This document shows, piece by piece, positions 34,349 through 42,204 of a stretch of 64,000 nucleotides of DNA. The notes under the pieces were generated by a model. It worked only from the letters and a program-made list of their open reading frames with translations, searched no databases and was not told where the DNA came from. This stretch comes from Nocardioides sp. 1609 (lineage in GTDB: Bacteria; Actinomycetota; Actinomycetes; Propionibacteriales; Nocardioidaceae). Location of the stretch: contig NZ_SPUJ01000001.1 in assembly GCF_004522105.1 (NCBI RefSeq), positions 992,001-1,056,000 on the forward strand, written 5' to 3'. The position numbers and the translations under genes are program-made. The stretch's first letter is position 1; the number at the start of each line of letters is the position of its first letter.

Positions 34349-34516
34349 CGGCCCGGGTGGGGAGTGACGATCCCGCACACGCCCGGGCCGCGCGTCCGGC
34401 GTCACCGACGAGAGGCCGGCCCTCCCACCCGTGGTGCGGAGTCACCGGCGAAGGTGTGGTGGCACCGCGACCTGACCCCCGCCCACACCTCCAGGGTTTT
34501 CCTGCTGGAGGTGACC
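34349..34516 (+). ncRNA. T-box riboswitch upstream of archaeal-type aspS
   Basis: A short Stem I pairs 34349-34356 with 34383-34390, with an inner helix and a GAC (Asp) specifier at 34366-34368. The T-box bulge TGGCACCGCG lies at 34460-34469; UGGC would pair with GCCA, fitting the G73 discriminator of tRNA-Asp (and tRNA-Asn). The antisequestrator pairs 34452-34459 with 34483-34490. The competing sequestrator pairs 34486-34494 with 34505-34513, a perfect 9-bp helix that buries the GGAGG ribosome site. The two helices share 34486-34490 and exclude each other, so uncharged tRNA should free translation. Confidence 0.85.
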
Positions 34517-35803
34517 ATGAGACGTACGCACACATCCGACCTGACCCACGCCGTCCCCGGCGAGCCCGTGCGGCTGCAGGGGTGGGTCCACCGCCGCCGC
34601 GAGCTCGCGGCGCTGACCTTCCTGGTCCTGCGCGACCGCACCGGCCTCGCCCAGGTCGTCGTCCGCGAGGACGACGCCGCGTGGGGTGCCGTGCCGCCGG
34701 AGGAGACGCCGGTCGAGGTGGTCGGCACCGCGACCGCCAACGCCCGGGCCCCCGGCGGCGTGGAGGTCACCGCGGCCACGGTGACCGCGCTCGGCGAGCA
34801 CGCCGACACCCCCGTCGTCGAGCTCTGGCGCCCGACGCTGAACGTCGCGCTGCCGACCCTGCTCGACCACGCGGCGACCACCTGGCGACACCCGCACCAG
34901 CGGGCCCGCTGGGAGATCGCCGCCGCCAGCCTGCACGGCTTCCGGGCGACCCTCGACGCCGGCGGGTTCACCGAGGTGCACTCGCCCAAGCTGGTGGAGG
35001 CCGCCACCGAGTCGGGGGCGAACGTCTTCGAGGTCGACTACTTCGGCCGCCCGGCCTACCTGGCGCAGAGCCCGCAGCTCTACAAGCAGGTGCTGGTCGG
35101 GGTCTTCGAGCGGGTCTACGAGGTCGGGCCGGTCTTCCGTGCCGAGCCGCACGACACGGTGCGGCACCTGGCGCAGTACGTCTCGCTCGACGTCGAGCTG
35201 GGCTTCGTCGAGTCGCACCGCGACGTCGTCGCGTGCCTGCGCGACGTCGTCGCGGGGATGGTCGCGGCCGTGCGCGAGCGGGCCTCGGCGGCCGTGGAGC
35301 GGCTCGGTGTCGACGTCCCGGTCGTGCCGGACGACGTCCCGGTGCTGCACTTCCGCGACGCGCTGCGGCTCGTCGGGGCCCCGGACGACGAGCCCGACCT
35401 CGCCCCGGCCCACGAGCGGGCCCTGGGCGCCTGGGCGCGCGAGACCCACGGCTCGGACCTCCTCGTCGTCGAGGGCTACCCGACGGCGTCCCGGGCCTTC
35501 TACAGCCACCCCGACCCCGAGGACCCGCGCTGGTCGCGCTCCTTCGACCTGCTCTTCCGCGGCGTCGAGCTGGTCAGCGGGGCGCAGCGGCTGCACCGGC
35601 ACGCCGACTACGTGCGGGTGCTCGCCGAGCGCGGGTACCCGGCCGAGCCGTTCGCGTCGTACGTCGAGGCGTTCCGCCACGGCATCCCGCCGCACGGCGG
35701 CTTCGCGATCGGCCTGGAGCGCTGGGTGTCGCGGCTGGTCGGTGCCGCCAACGTCCGCGAGGTCACGCTCTTCCCGCGCGACCTGCACCGGCTCGCGCCG
35801 TAG
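34517..35803 (+). CDS. aspS: Aspartyl-tRNA synthetase, archaeal/non-discriminating type
   Basis: A 428-residue class IIb synthetase. The N-terminal OB-fold (VRLQGWVHRRRELAALTFLV) binds the anticodon; class II motif 2 reads FRAEPHDTVRHLAQY and motif 3 GFAIGLERWVSRLVG. It lacks the ~130-residue insertion domain of normal bacterial AspRS and is close in length to archaeal AspRS, which often also charges tRNA-Asn. In a bacterium that makes Asn-tRNA by transamidation this would be an additional AspRS. GGAGG eight bases before the ATG is buried by the T-box sequestrator. Whether a bacterial-type aspS also exists cannot be seen here. Confidence 0.9.
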   Translation: MRRTHTSDLTHAVPGEPVRLQGWVHRRRELAALTFLVLRDRTGLAQVVVREDDAAWGAVPPEETPVEVVGTATANARAPGGVEVTAATVTALGEHADTPVVELWRPTLNVALPTLLDHAATTWRHPHQRARWEIAAASLHGFRATLDAGGFTEVHSPKLVEAATESGANVFEVDYFGRPAYLAQSPQLYKQVLVGVFERVYEVGPVFRAEPHDTVRHLAQYVSLDVELGFVESHRDVVACLRDVVAGMVAAVRERASAAVERLGVDVPVVPDDVPVLHFRDALRLVGAPDDEPDLAPAHERALGAWARETHGSDLLVVEGYPTASRAFYSHPDPEDPRWSRSFDLLFRGVELVSGAQRLHRHADYVRVLAERGYPAEPFASYVEAFRHGIPPHGGFAIGLERWVSRLVGAANVREVTLFPRDLHRLAP

Positions 35804-35897
35804 GCGCCACCCTCACGCCGGTCGGGGGCGCTCGACGAGCGGTCCCCGGACGGGCCCACGGGCCCTCCTCGGCCGGCGTGGGTGCTGGGTCGCCCGG

Positions 35898-37634
35898 TCA
35901 GGGGTTCCTGACCGACCCGGGCGGCCGGCAGACCACGGTGTCGCTGGGCGTGTAGTCGGTGTGGAACTTCTCGGTCCGCACGACCTCGTCGGAGCCCGGC
36001 CGCTTGAAGATCCTCGTGACGTCGATCTGGAAGCCCGAGTAGCCGGCGTTCGGCTCGCAGTCGGGGGTGTCGAGGACGCGGGTGGCGGGGCCGACGTAGG
36101 CGTAGCGGTCGCCGGTGGTGGTCTCGATGTCCCAGACCTTCGTCGAGTACATCCGCACCGTGGCCTCACCCTGGGTGGACGGCGTGCTCGGCTTCACCTC
36201 GGCGCTGACCAGGACGCCGTGCTCGGTGTCGTTGCGGAAGCGCAGGTCGACCGAGCCCCAGGCGACGGTGGCCTCGCGACCGACCGGGTAGCGGTCGATG
36301 TAGAACGAGTGCGGCTTGTGCTCGACGTCCTCGAGGCCGGCGAAGAACATCCCGTTGAAGAGCGTCGTCGCCATCTGCGAGACGCCGCCGCCGAGGTCGA
36401 GCTTGAGGATGCCGTCGCTGATGACGTAGCCCTCGGTGAAGCCGTTCTCGCGGGTGCGCTCGCCGACGATGTCGTTGAGCGAGAAGGTCTCGCCGGGCTT
36501 GAGCAGGGTGCCGTCGACGAGCTCGGCGGCCCGGCCGATGTTGGTGTTGCGGTACTCGGCGTACGGGAAGTACGTCGTGAACTCGGAGACCTCGCGCTTC
36601 ACGCCGAGGGCGCGGGCGTCGGCGGTCGTGAAGGCCGGCTGCTCGACGGTGCCCTCGACGTCGACGCTGCGCTCGCCCTTCGGCCGGGTGACGACCTCGA
36701 GGAAGGCCGCGGTCACGTCGGCGGGCTCGAAGGAGATGCCCGGCCTGGCCTTGACCACCTGCGGCTTGCCGTCGACCAGCCGGATGCTGGCGTCGACGGG
36801 GGCGCCGTCGCCCGCGGTGGCGTCCTCGACCAGCGGGACGAGCTGGTCGGCGTCGACCGCCGGCACCAGGGTGCCGTCGTCGCCCGGCTCGAGCGAGAGG
36901 GCGTCGGCGAAGTCGGCCGGCGCGAGGCGCACCCCGGCCGAGCCGAAGCGCAGCGTGACCGGGCCGGACAGGGCCGGCTCGGCGAAGCTCGCGACGGCCT
37001 CGGCGGCCTCGGCGTCGGTGACGTCGGGCTCGAGCGGGGTGATCTCGAGGTCGACCGGGTCGCCGGAGAGGTACGCCGCGGCGAGGGCCGCGCGCGTCGA
37101 GTCGGGCTCCAGGCCGCGACCGGGCTCGGCCGGCGTCGTCGAGACCTCGCCGCCCGCGAAGACGACGCGGGCGTCGACGGGATCCTCGCCCAGCCCGGCC
37201 TCGAGGTCGGTGAGGGCGGCGTCCAGGGCCTGCTCGTCGACCACGACGACGGCGTCGACGTCGTCACCGCCGGTGAAGTAGTCCCACAGCCGGCCCGGCT
37301 TCCAGGAGCGCTCGGCCCCGGCGGCCGCCACGGAGGCGTCGTAGTCGACGGAGAGACCCGCCTCGGCGGGGTCGATCTCGTCGCTGCGGTCGCCGAGCGA
37401 CACCTGCAAGGGCGTGGTCTGCCGGTCGGCGAGGCCCTCAGCCAGCGCCTCCCGGGCGGCGGCCGGCGTCATCCCGCCGATGTCGACCCCGGAGACGACG
37501 GTGCCGCGGGGGGTCTTGTCGCCGGCGACGGCGTACGCCGCGGCGTACCCACCGCCGACCAGGAGGGCGAGCACCAGGACGACGACGACCGTCGTCCTGC
37601 CGCCGGCGCGGCCGCGCTCGTCAGGTCTCTTCAC
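35898..37634 (-). CDS. VanW family protein with peptidoglycan-binding domains
   Basis: A 578-residue protein anchored by one N-terminal membrane segment (about 14-36). The extracytoplasmic part starts with two PG_binding_4-like modules (VVSGVDIGGMTPAAAREAL and similar), followed by the VanW domain (about 360-520), recognisable by NTNIGRAAELVDGTLLKPGE and LDLGGGVSQMATTLFNG. VanW proteins occur beside vancomycin-resistance genes and in many cell-wall contexts; their role is not settled. No van genes are near, so resistance should not be inferred. It is convergent with aspS. Confidence 0.9.
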   Translation of the reverse strand: MKRPDERGRAGGRTTVVVVLVLALLVGGGYAAAYAVAGDKTPRGTVVSGVDIGGMTPAAAREALAEGLADRQTTPLQVSLGDRSDEIDPAEAGLSVDYDASVAAAGAERSWKPGRLWDYFTGGDDVDAVVVVDEQALDAALTDLEAGLGEDPVDARVVFAGGEVSTTPAEPGRGLEPDSTRAALAAAYLSGDPVDLEITPLEPDVTDAEAAEAVASFAEPALSGPVTLRFGSAGVRLAPADFADALSLEPGDDGTLVPAVDADQLVPLVEDATAGDGAPVDASIRLVDGKPQVVKARPGISFEPADVTAAFLEVVTRPKGERSVDVEGTVEQPAFTTADARALGVKREVSEFTTYFPYAEYRNTNIGRAAELVDGTLLKPGETFSLNDIVGERTRENGFTEGYVISDGILKLDLGGGVSQMATTLFNGMFFAGLEDVEHKPHSFYIDRYPVGREATVAWGSVDLRFRNDTEHGVLVSAEVKPSTPSTQGEATVRMYSTKVWDIETTTGDRYAYVGPATRVLDTPDCEPNAGYSGFQIDVTRIFKRPGSDEVVRTEKFHTDYTPSDTVVCRPPGSVRNP

Positions 37635-37643
37635 GCCGCCATC

Positions 37644-37976
37644 CTAAGGATCGGCCGGGCGGAGCGGACGCACGGTCACGATCCCGAGCAGCAGCAGGAC
37701 CAGGCCGAGGCCCAGCAGCACGTAGCCCTCGGCGTTCGCGGCGACGAGGTAGCCCCCGCCGGAGCGCGGGACGAGCGCGGCGCCGAGGACCGCGACCCAG
37801 CCCGCGACGAACGCGAACCGCGTGCTCCAGCCGCCGGGCAGCGCCCACGCCGCGGACGCCGACGCCACGACGGCGAGCGTCAGCCCGACCGGCCGGCCGT
37901 GCACCAGGACCGAGGCCCCGCCGACGACCGCGCCGAGCAGGACCAGCCCCGCGGCCCGGAGCGCGCTCAGCGTCAG
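37644..37976 (-). CDS. Small membrane protein downstream of mshB (DUF6113-like)
   Basis: An in-frame reading of about 110 residues with four hydrophobic helices. A GTG at 37904 would give only 86 residues and lose the first helix ([20 protein letters not shown]). The only codon that restores it is CTG at 37976, overlapping the mshB stop as CTGA, the same geometry as the many GTGA overlaps in this window; but no strong Shine-Dalgarno is seen. A small membrane protein after mshB is usual in actinobacteria. Start uncertain. Confidence 0.55.
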   Translation of the reverse strand: MTLSALRAAGLVLLGAVVGGASVLVHGRPVGLTLAVVASASAAWALPGGWSTRFAFVAGWVAVLGAALVPRSGGGYLVAANAEGYVLLGLGLVLLLLGIVTVRPLRPADP

Positions 37977-38911
37977 ATCCCCGCGAACAGGTCGGCCTCG
38001 AGGCCGTCGTCGCCGACCGGACCGCGCTCGCCCTTGGCGATGCGGTAGAACTCGATGCCCCAGGCGGTCGCGCCGACGTTGTTGGACAGCGCGAAGAACG
38101 GACCGTCGGTGGTGATCTGGGTGGCGTGGGCGGCGAGCGCCTTCATCTTCGCCTCGACGAAGTCCTGGGCGTCGACGGCCGCGGCGAGGTTCTCGTCGGG
38201 CGTGACGAAGTGCGGCAGCGGGCCGTCGGGGTCCATGCCCTCGAACGTCGTGGTGTCGCCGGCCTCACGGAGCAGGCGGAGGCTCTGCCGCATCCGGCTC
38301 TCCGACATGGCGCCCCAGTAGATCTTCGCGATCTCCCACGGCTCGCCGAGACCGCCGTCGCCGATCCGGTACGACGGCACGGCGGCCAGCGCGGCGGCGT
38401 ACGTCGCGACCCGGTGGGCCTGCACGTGGTCGGGGTGGCCGTAGCCGCCGAACTCGTCGTAGGTCACCAGCACCTGCGGGCGCACCTCGCGGATGACCTC
38501 GACGAGGTGGTTGGCGGCCTCGGTGAGGTCGGCGCGGGAGAACGCGTTGTCGTGGCCGCCCTCGTCCGGCGGCAGGTCGGCGGCGATCGCGTAGCCGTCC
38601 GGGTGCCAGGCCATCCCGGAGTCGCGGTAGCGGCCGAAGCCGCCGAGGAAGCGGTGGTCGGTGACACCGAGGGCGGTCATCGCCTCGGCGAGCTCGCCAC
38701 GGCGGTGCTCGCCGAGGCTGTCGTCGCGGTCGGCGGCGAGGTGCTCGAGCTCGGGGACGAGGACCTCGCCCATCTCGCCGGCGGTGCAGGTGACGAGCGT
38801 GACGCCGCGGCCCTGGGCGACGTAGCTGGCCATCGTGGCTCCCTGGCCGATGGACTCGTCGTCGGGGTGTGCGTGCACCAGCAGCAGGCGGTGCTCAGGG
38901 GTCTCGCTCAT
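37973..38911 (-). CDS. mshB: GlcNAc-inositol deacetylase of mycothiol synthesis
   Basis: A 312-residue zinc-dependent LmbE-type deacetylase that removes acetate from N-acetyl-glucosaminyl-inositol, the second step of mycothiol synthesis. The metal motif VHAHPDDES is at residues 12-20, and the second His block is [19 protein letters not shown]. Other conserved stretches [15 protein letters not shown] are present. It is the strongest marker that the organism is an actinobacterium using mycothiol. Confidence 0.93.
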   Translation of the reverse strand: MSETPEHRLLLVHAHPDDESIGQGATMASYVAQGRGVTLVTCTAGEMGEVLVPELEHLAADRDDSLGEHRRGELAEAMTALGVTDHRFLGGFGRYRDSGMAWHPDGYAIAADLPPDEGGHDNAFSRADLTEAANHLVEVIREVRPQVLVTYDEFGGYGHPDHVQAHRVATYAAALAAVPSYRIGDGGLGEPWEIAKIYWGAMSESRMRQSLRLLREAGDTTTFEGMDPDGPLPHFVTPDENLAAAVDAQDFVEAKMKALAAHATQITTDGPFFALSNNVGATAWGIEFYRIAKGERGPVGDDGLEADLFAGI

Positions 38912-38980
38912 GGGGAGAGCGTAGTGAGCGCGGCGAGCCCGGGCCTCGCCGAGGGCGGCCTCGGGCCGGATCGGGCCGGA

Positions 38981-39268
38981 TCAGGCCGTCGGTGGCCGCT
39001 TGATCCGCTTCGGCGCGGCCGGGAGGTCGAGCGGCGGCAGGCTCGGCGGGGCCGGCTCCTCGACGTCGAACCATCCGTCGTGCTGGTCGACCAGCAGCTC
39101 GAGGACGACGTCCGGGGCGTCGGTCACGACCGCCCACGGGTGGTCCTCGTCGTCGTCCTCCCCGGCGAACCGCTCCCGCGCGAGGGAGGCGTGGTAGCCG
39201 TCGGTCGCGAGGCGGGCCACGACCGCGCGGGCGTCGTCCTCGTCGAAGAAGATGCCGCGGGCGCTCAC
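38981..39268 (-). CDS. Small conserved hypothetical protein
   Basis: A 95-residue acidic protein beginning at a GTG that overlaps the stop of the MutT gene by four bases. The core IFFDEDDARAVVARLATDGY and a later WAVVTDAPDVVLELLVDQHD look like a small alpha/beta fold in which a residue series is exposed to a partner; there is some resemblance to RraB-type proteins but not enough to name it. The tail is proline-rich and basic (PLDLPAAPKRIKRPPTA). Confidence 0.6.
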   Translation of the reverse strand: MSARGIFFDEDDARAVVARLATDGYHASLARERFAGEDDDEDHPWAVVTDAPDVVLELLVDQHDGWFDVEEPAPPSLPPLDLPAAPKRIKRPPTA

Positions 39269-39660
39269 GGGGCGAGCACCCCGCGCAGCTCGGTGAGGAA
39301 CGGACGGTCGGGCTCGAGCCAGTCGACGTCGTCGAGCTCGCCGGCCCGCAACCACCGGAGCCGGTCGTGCTCGAGCGGGTACGGCGTCCAGACGGCGACC
39401 GTCGCGAGCGCCACGGTCAGCTCGTGGGTGTCGGCGATCTCGGCGGACCCGGCGAGCCAGCCGGTGACGGTGACGTCGACCCCCAGCTCCTCGCGGACCT
39501 CGCGGACCAGGGCCGCCTCGGGCGTCTCGCCGGGCTCGACCTTGCCGCCCGGGAGCTCCCACCGGCCGGCCGCGGCCGGCGGCGCCGTACGACGGCACGC
39601 GAGCAGGCGTCCGTCCCGGACCACGGCCGCCCCGACCACCGGCTTCCTCATCGCGACCAC
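39265..39660 (-). CDS. MutT-like NUDIX 8-oxo-dGTP diphosphatase
   Basis: A 131-residue Nudix protein. The box GGKVEPGETPEAALVREVRE plus ELGV is complete, and LACRRTAPPAAAGRWELPGG just before it matches MutT. It removes oxidised dGTP (8-oxo-dGTP) from the pool or acts on a related nucleotide. A GTG at 39660 follows TAGTCT by nine bases, suggesting a nearly leaderless mRNA; the ATG at 39651 is an alternative. It is co-transcribed with the small 95-residue gene. Confidence 0.87.
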   Translation of the reverse strand: MVAMRKPVVGAAVVRDGRLLACRRTAPPAAAGRWELPGGKVEPGETPEAALVREVREELGVDVTVTGWLAGSAEIADTHELTVALATVAVWTPYPLEHDRLRWLRAGELDDVDWLEPDRPFLTELRGVLAP

Positions 39661-39680
39661 ACGGGGGCGAGACTAGTCGG

Positions 39681-40697
39681 GTGACGACCAGCGGACTGCG
39701 CCTCGACCGGGTCGACGACCGCACCGACGCCGTCGAGGCGGTCGTCGCGCGGTCCGGCGGCCGGGTGCCGCTCGACGCCCTCCTCGACGACCTCCCCCGG
39801 CGGTTGCGCACCACCCGCGCGCCGGGCCGCGCGGTGCACGAGGCGTTCCGGTACGACGCCCGCGACCAGCTCGACCTGCGCTGGTGGCCGCAGGGGGTGA
39901 CCACGAACGCCGACGCGGGCACCCACCGCGGCCGACGGCTGGCGATGACCACCTGGTACGCCAAGAAGCTCCCCCACGAGGACGCCGGCCAGGGCTCGCG
40001 GCTGACCGTGATGGACCTCGACCGCGGCCGCTACCGGCACGTGCTCCTCGTGCGCCCCCGGGACGACGGCACGGTGGAGCCGCTGCACGTGCACGCCGGC
40101 GGCGTGGTGTGGCAGGGCTCGCGGATCCACGTCGCAGGCACCGGCCGCGGCCTGTTCACCTGCCTGCTCGACGACCTCGTGCGGGTGCCGGACCGTGCGG
40201 CGGCGCACGGCTACCGCTACGTGCTGCCGGTGCGCTGGCAGTACCGCGCCCACGCCGACGAGGGCGTCGAGAAGTTCCGCTTCTCGTTCCTCTCCCTGGA
40301 CCAAACCGGACGCGGTGGTCCGGCCGGCCCCGACCTGCTCGCCGGCGAGTACACCGACGACCCCGCCCGCACCCGCCGTCTCGCTCGCCTCTGCCTCGGC
40401 GACGGCGCCGTCGACCGGGCGGCGATCGAGCCGTTCGGCAGCGGTCCCCGCCGGATGCAGGGCGTCGCGGCGGGCCGCGACCACGTCTACGTCACGGTCT
40501 CCCAGGGCCGGTTCGTCCGCGGATCGGTCTTCAGCGGTCCCGCCGGGGACCCGTCCCTGCTGCGCGAGCACCGCCACGCCACGCCGATGGGCAACGAGGA
40601 CGTCGCTTACTCCCCCGACGAGGACCTGCTCTACTCCGTCTCCGAGCACCCCTCGGTCCGGTGGCTGTTCACGATGAGGCGGTCCTGGTTCGACTGA
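39681..40697 (+). CDS. Conserved hypothetical protein, beta-rich
   Basis: A 338-residue soluble protein with no signal peptide and no membrane segment. It shows repeating beta-type stretches (VEPLHVHAGGVVWQGSRIHV, RRMQGVAAGRDHVYVTVSQG, ATPMGNEDVAYSPDEDLLYS), suggesting a propeller-like or beta-sandwich fold. I do not recognise the family. The GTG at 39681 has no clear Shine-Dalgarno. It is divergent to MutT with a 20-base gap containing the palindrome GACTAGTC. Confidence 0.6.
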   Translation: MTTSGLRLDRVDDRTDAVEAVVARSGGRVPLDALLDDLPRRLRTTRAPGRAVHEAFRYDARDQLDLRWWPQGVTTNADAGTHRGRRLAMTTWYAKKLPHEDAGQGSRLTVMDLDRGRYRHVLLVRPRDDGTVEPLHVHAGGVVWQGSRIHVAGTGRGLFTCLLDDLVRVPDRAAAHGYRYVLPVRWQYRAHADEGVEKFRFSFLSLDQTGRGGPAGPDLLAGEYTDDPARTRRLARLCLGDGAVDRAAIEPFGSGPRRMQGVAAGRDHVYVTVSQGRFVRGSVFSGPAGDPSLLREHRHATPMGNEDVAYSPDEDLLYSVSEHPSVRWLFTMRRSWFD

Positions 40698-40737
40698 CGC
40701 CCGCGCGGCCAACCGGACGTGCGGACCGCACCGGCCC

Positions 40738-41535
40738 TCACCGCGGCAGGCGCGCCAGCTGCCGTGACTGGGCGACGAGCCGCCCGGCCGAGTCCCAGAC
40801 CTCGCAGTCCTCCTCGAACATCCCGCCGGCGATGTTGCGGGTGGCGTGGGTGACGCGGAGCCAGCCGGGGGCGGGCCGGGCGCGGACGTGGGCGGTGAGC
40901 TCGAGGGTCGGGGCCCAGCCCATCAGGCCGTGGGTGAACGTCACCGGTGGCAGCGCGTCGACGACGAGCAGCAGCGAGAGCGGGTCGGGCTCGCGGCCGT
41001 CCTCGAGGCGGAACCAGGCGGTCAGGACGCCGCTGCCGTCCGGCCTCCCGCGGGCCCAGCCGACGTGGTCGGGGTGGAAGCGCATCTCGAAGCGGCCGAG
41101 CAGCGACACCGCGTCGCCCAGCGCGGGCGGCGGCTCGTTGAGCACGCAGTCCTCCGGGGGCGGGAGGGTCGGCGCGGTGGCGGTGGTGCGGACGTCGTCG
41201 CGTGCGCGGTCGAGGTCGCCGTACGTCGCGAGCACGGCGATCCGCGCCGCGTCACCCTGGCGCAGCTCGGCGCGGGCGGTCCCCACGCTGCCGCCGTCGC
41301 GCAGGACGGCGACGTCGATCTCGGCCGGGCCGGGACGGGTGGCCGACAGGTAGTGCGCGCTGACCACGAGCGGGTCCGGCTTCGCGGGCAGGGCCGCGGC
41401 GACCGCGCGGGCGACCGTGGCCAGCAGGTAGCCGCCGTTCAGGCTGCCGCCGATCGCCCATCCGTCGCTCAGGTCGGCGGTCCAGCGACCCTCGCCGGCG
41501 GCGGTCACGGCGGTCGCGGTGTCGAAGACGCTCAC
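40738..41535 (-). CDS. Acyl-CoA thioesterase, TesB-like double hotdog
   Basis: A 265-residue protein of the TesB/YbgC double-hotdog type found in actinobacteria (DUF-type thioesterase-like superfamily). The start [20 protein letters not shown] and [21 protein letters not shown], the first hotdog helix, are typical; the second half has [20 protein letters not shown]. Members hydrolyse acyl-CoA thioesters. The GTG at 41535 is chosen. It converges on the beta-rich gene at 40697. A related thioesterase gene is at 47750. Confidence 0.8.
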   Translation of the reverse strand: MSVFDTATAVTAAGEGRWTADLSDGWAIGGSLNGGYLLATVARAVAAALPAKPDPLVVSAHYLSATRPGPAEIDVAVLRDGGSVGTARAELRQGDAARIAVLATYGDLDRARDDVRTTATAPTLPPPEDCVLNEPPPALGDAVSLLGRFEMRFHPDHVGWARGRPDGSGVLTAWFRLEDGREPDPLSLLLVVDALPPVTFTHGLMGWAPTLELTAHVRARPAPGWLRVTHATRNIAGGMFEEDCEVWDSAGRLVAQSRQLARLPR

Positions 41536-41629
41536 GATCGGACCGTACCGAGCCGGGCCCGGCACTGGCCCGCCGGCGTCGCGTCGTGGACGATGGGCCC
41601 GGCCCGTCCCCCCGACAGGAAGCAACGGC

Positions 41630-42187
41630 ATGCTGAGGTACGTCTTCACGACCCTGACCGTGGCGGTGACCACCGCCGCGGCGACCTCCGCGCTCGTCGT
41701 TCCCGCCGGACCCGCCCCCGCCGCAGGAGCCGCCCGCGCCGGTGCACCCGGAGCCGGTGCAGCCGCCGTGGCGCAGCCGGGGGCGAGCGCGCCGTACCGG
41801 ATCACCCCGTTCCGTCCGAGCGCCGACGACGACCCGCGGCTGGTCCGGGCGTGGCGCACCTGGCAGTCGCGCGAGGACCACCGGCGCTACACCACCGTCC
41901 TCCGCACCTCGTGCTTCTGCGGACCCGAGCCGATCAAGGACGTCGAGACCGTCGTCCGGGGGCGGCGCGTCACCTCGGTGACCCACGTCGGCCGCAGCCG
42001 CGAGCTCACCCGCCACGGCTACGAGATGGACGCCGTCTACGAGCTGCTCCGCGAGCACCACGCCACCGCCGACGAGGTCGTGGTGCGCTACCGCAACGGC
42101 GTGCCGCGCCGGATCGCGGTCGACCGGATCGCCGGTGCCGTCGACGACGAGGTCTACTACGCAGTCGGGGTCCGGCTCCAGCCCTGA
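41630..42187 (+). CDS. Secreted DUF6174-like protein
   Basis: A 185-residue protein with a signal peptide (about residues 1-30) followed by an alanine/glycine/proline-rich stretch. The mature domain ([20 protein letters not shown], then CFCGP and [20 protein letters not shown]) matches the pattern of DUF6174 proteins: a CxCG motif and a second half resembling a ferredoxin-like lobe. Function is unknown. AGGAAG lies before the ATG. It ends 17 bases before the histidine kinase and may share its mRNA, possibly as its extracellular partner. Confidence 0.7.
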   Translation: MLRYVFTTLTVAVTTAAATSALVVPAGPAPAAGAARAGAPGAGAAAVAQPGASAPYRITPFRPSADDDPRLVRAWRTWQSREDHRRYTTVLRTSCFCGPEPIKDVETVVRGRRVTSVTHVGRSRELTRHGYEMDAVYELLREHHATADEVVVRYRNGVPRRIAVDRIAGAVDDEVYYAVGVRLQP

Positions 42188-42204
42188 CCCGGGAAAGGCA
42201 GCAC

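Noticed and set aside
35898..37634. Vancomycin resistance because of VanW
   Set aside because: VanW-domain proteins are common cell-wall proteins; no vanHAX, vanRS or vanY is present nearby.
39661..39680. Divergent promoter pair sharing the palindrome GACTAGTC
   Set aside because: The plus-strand hexamer would end one or two bases before the GTG, too close for a start there; only the minus-strand -10 is plausible.
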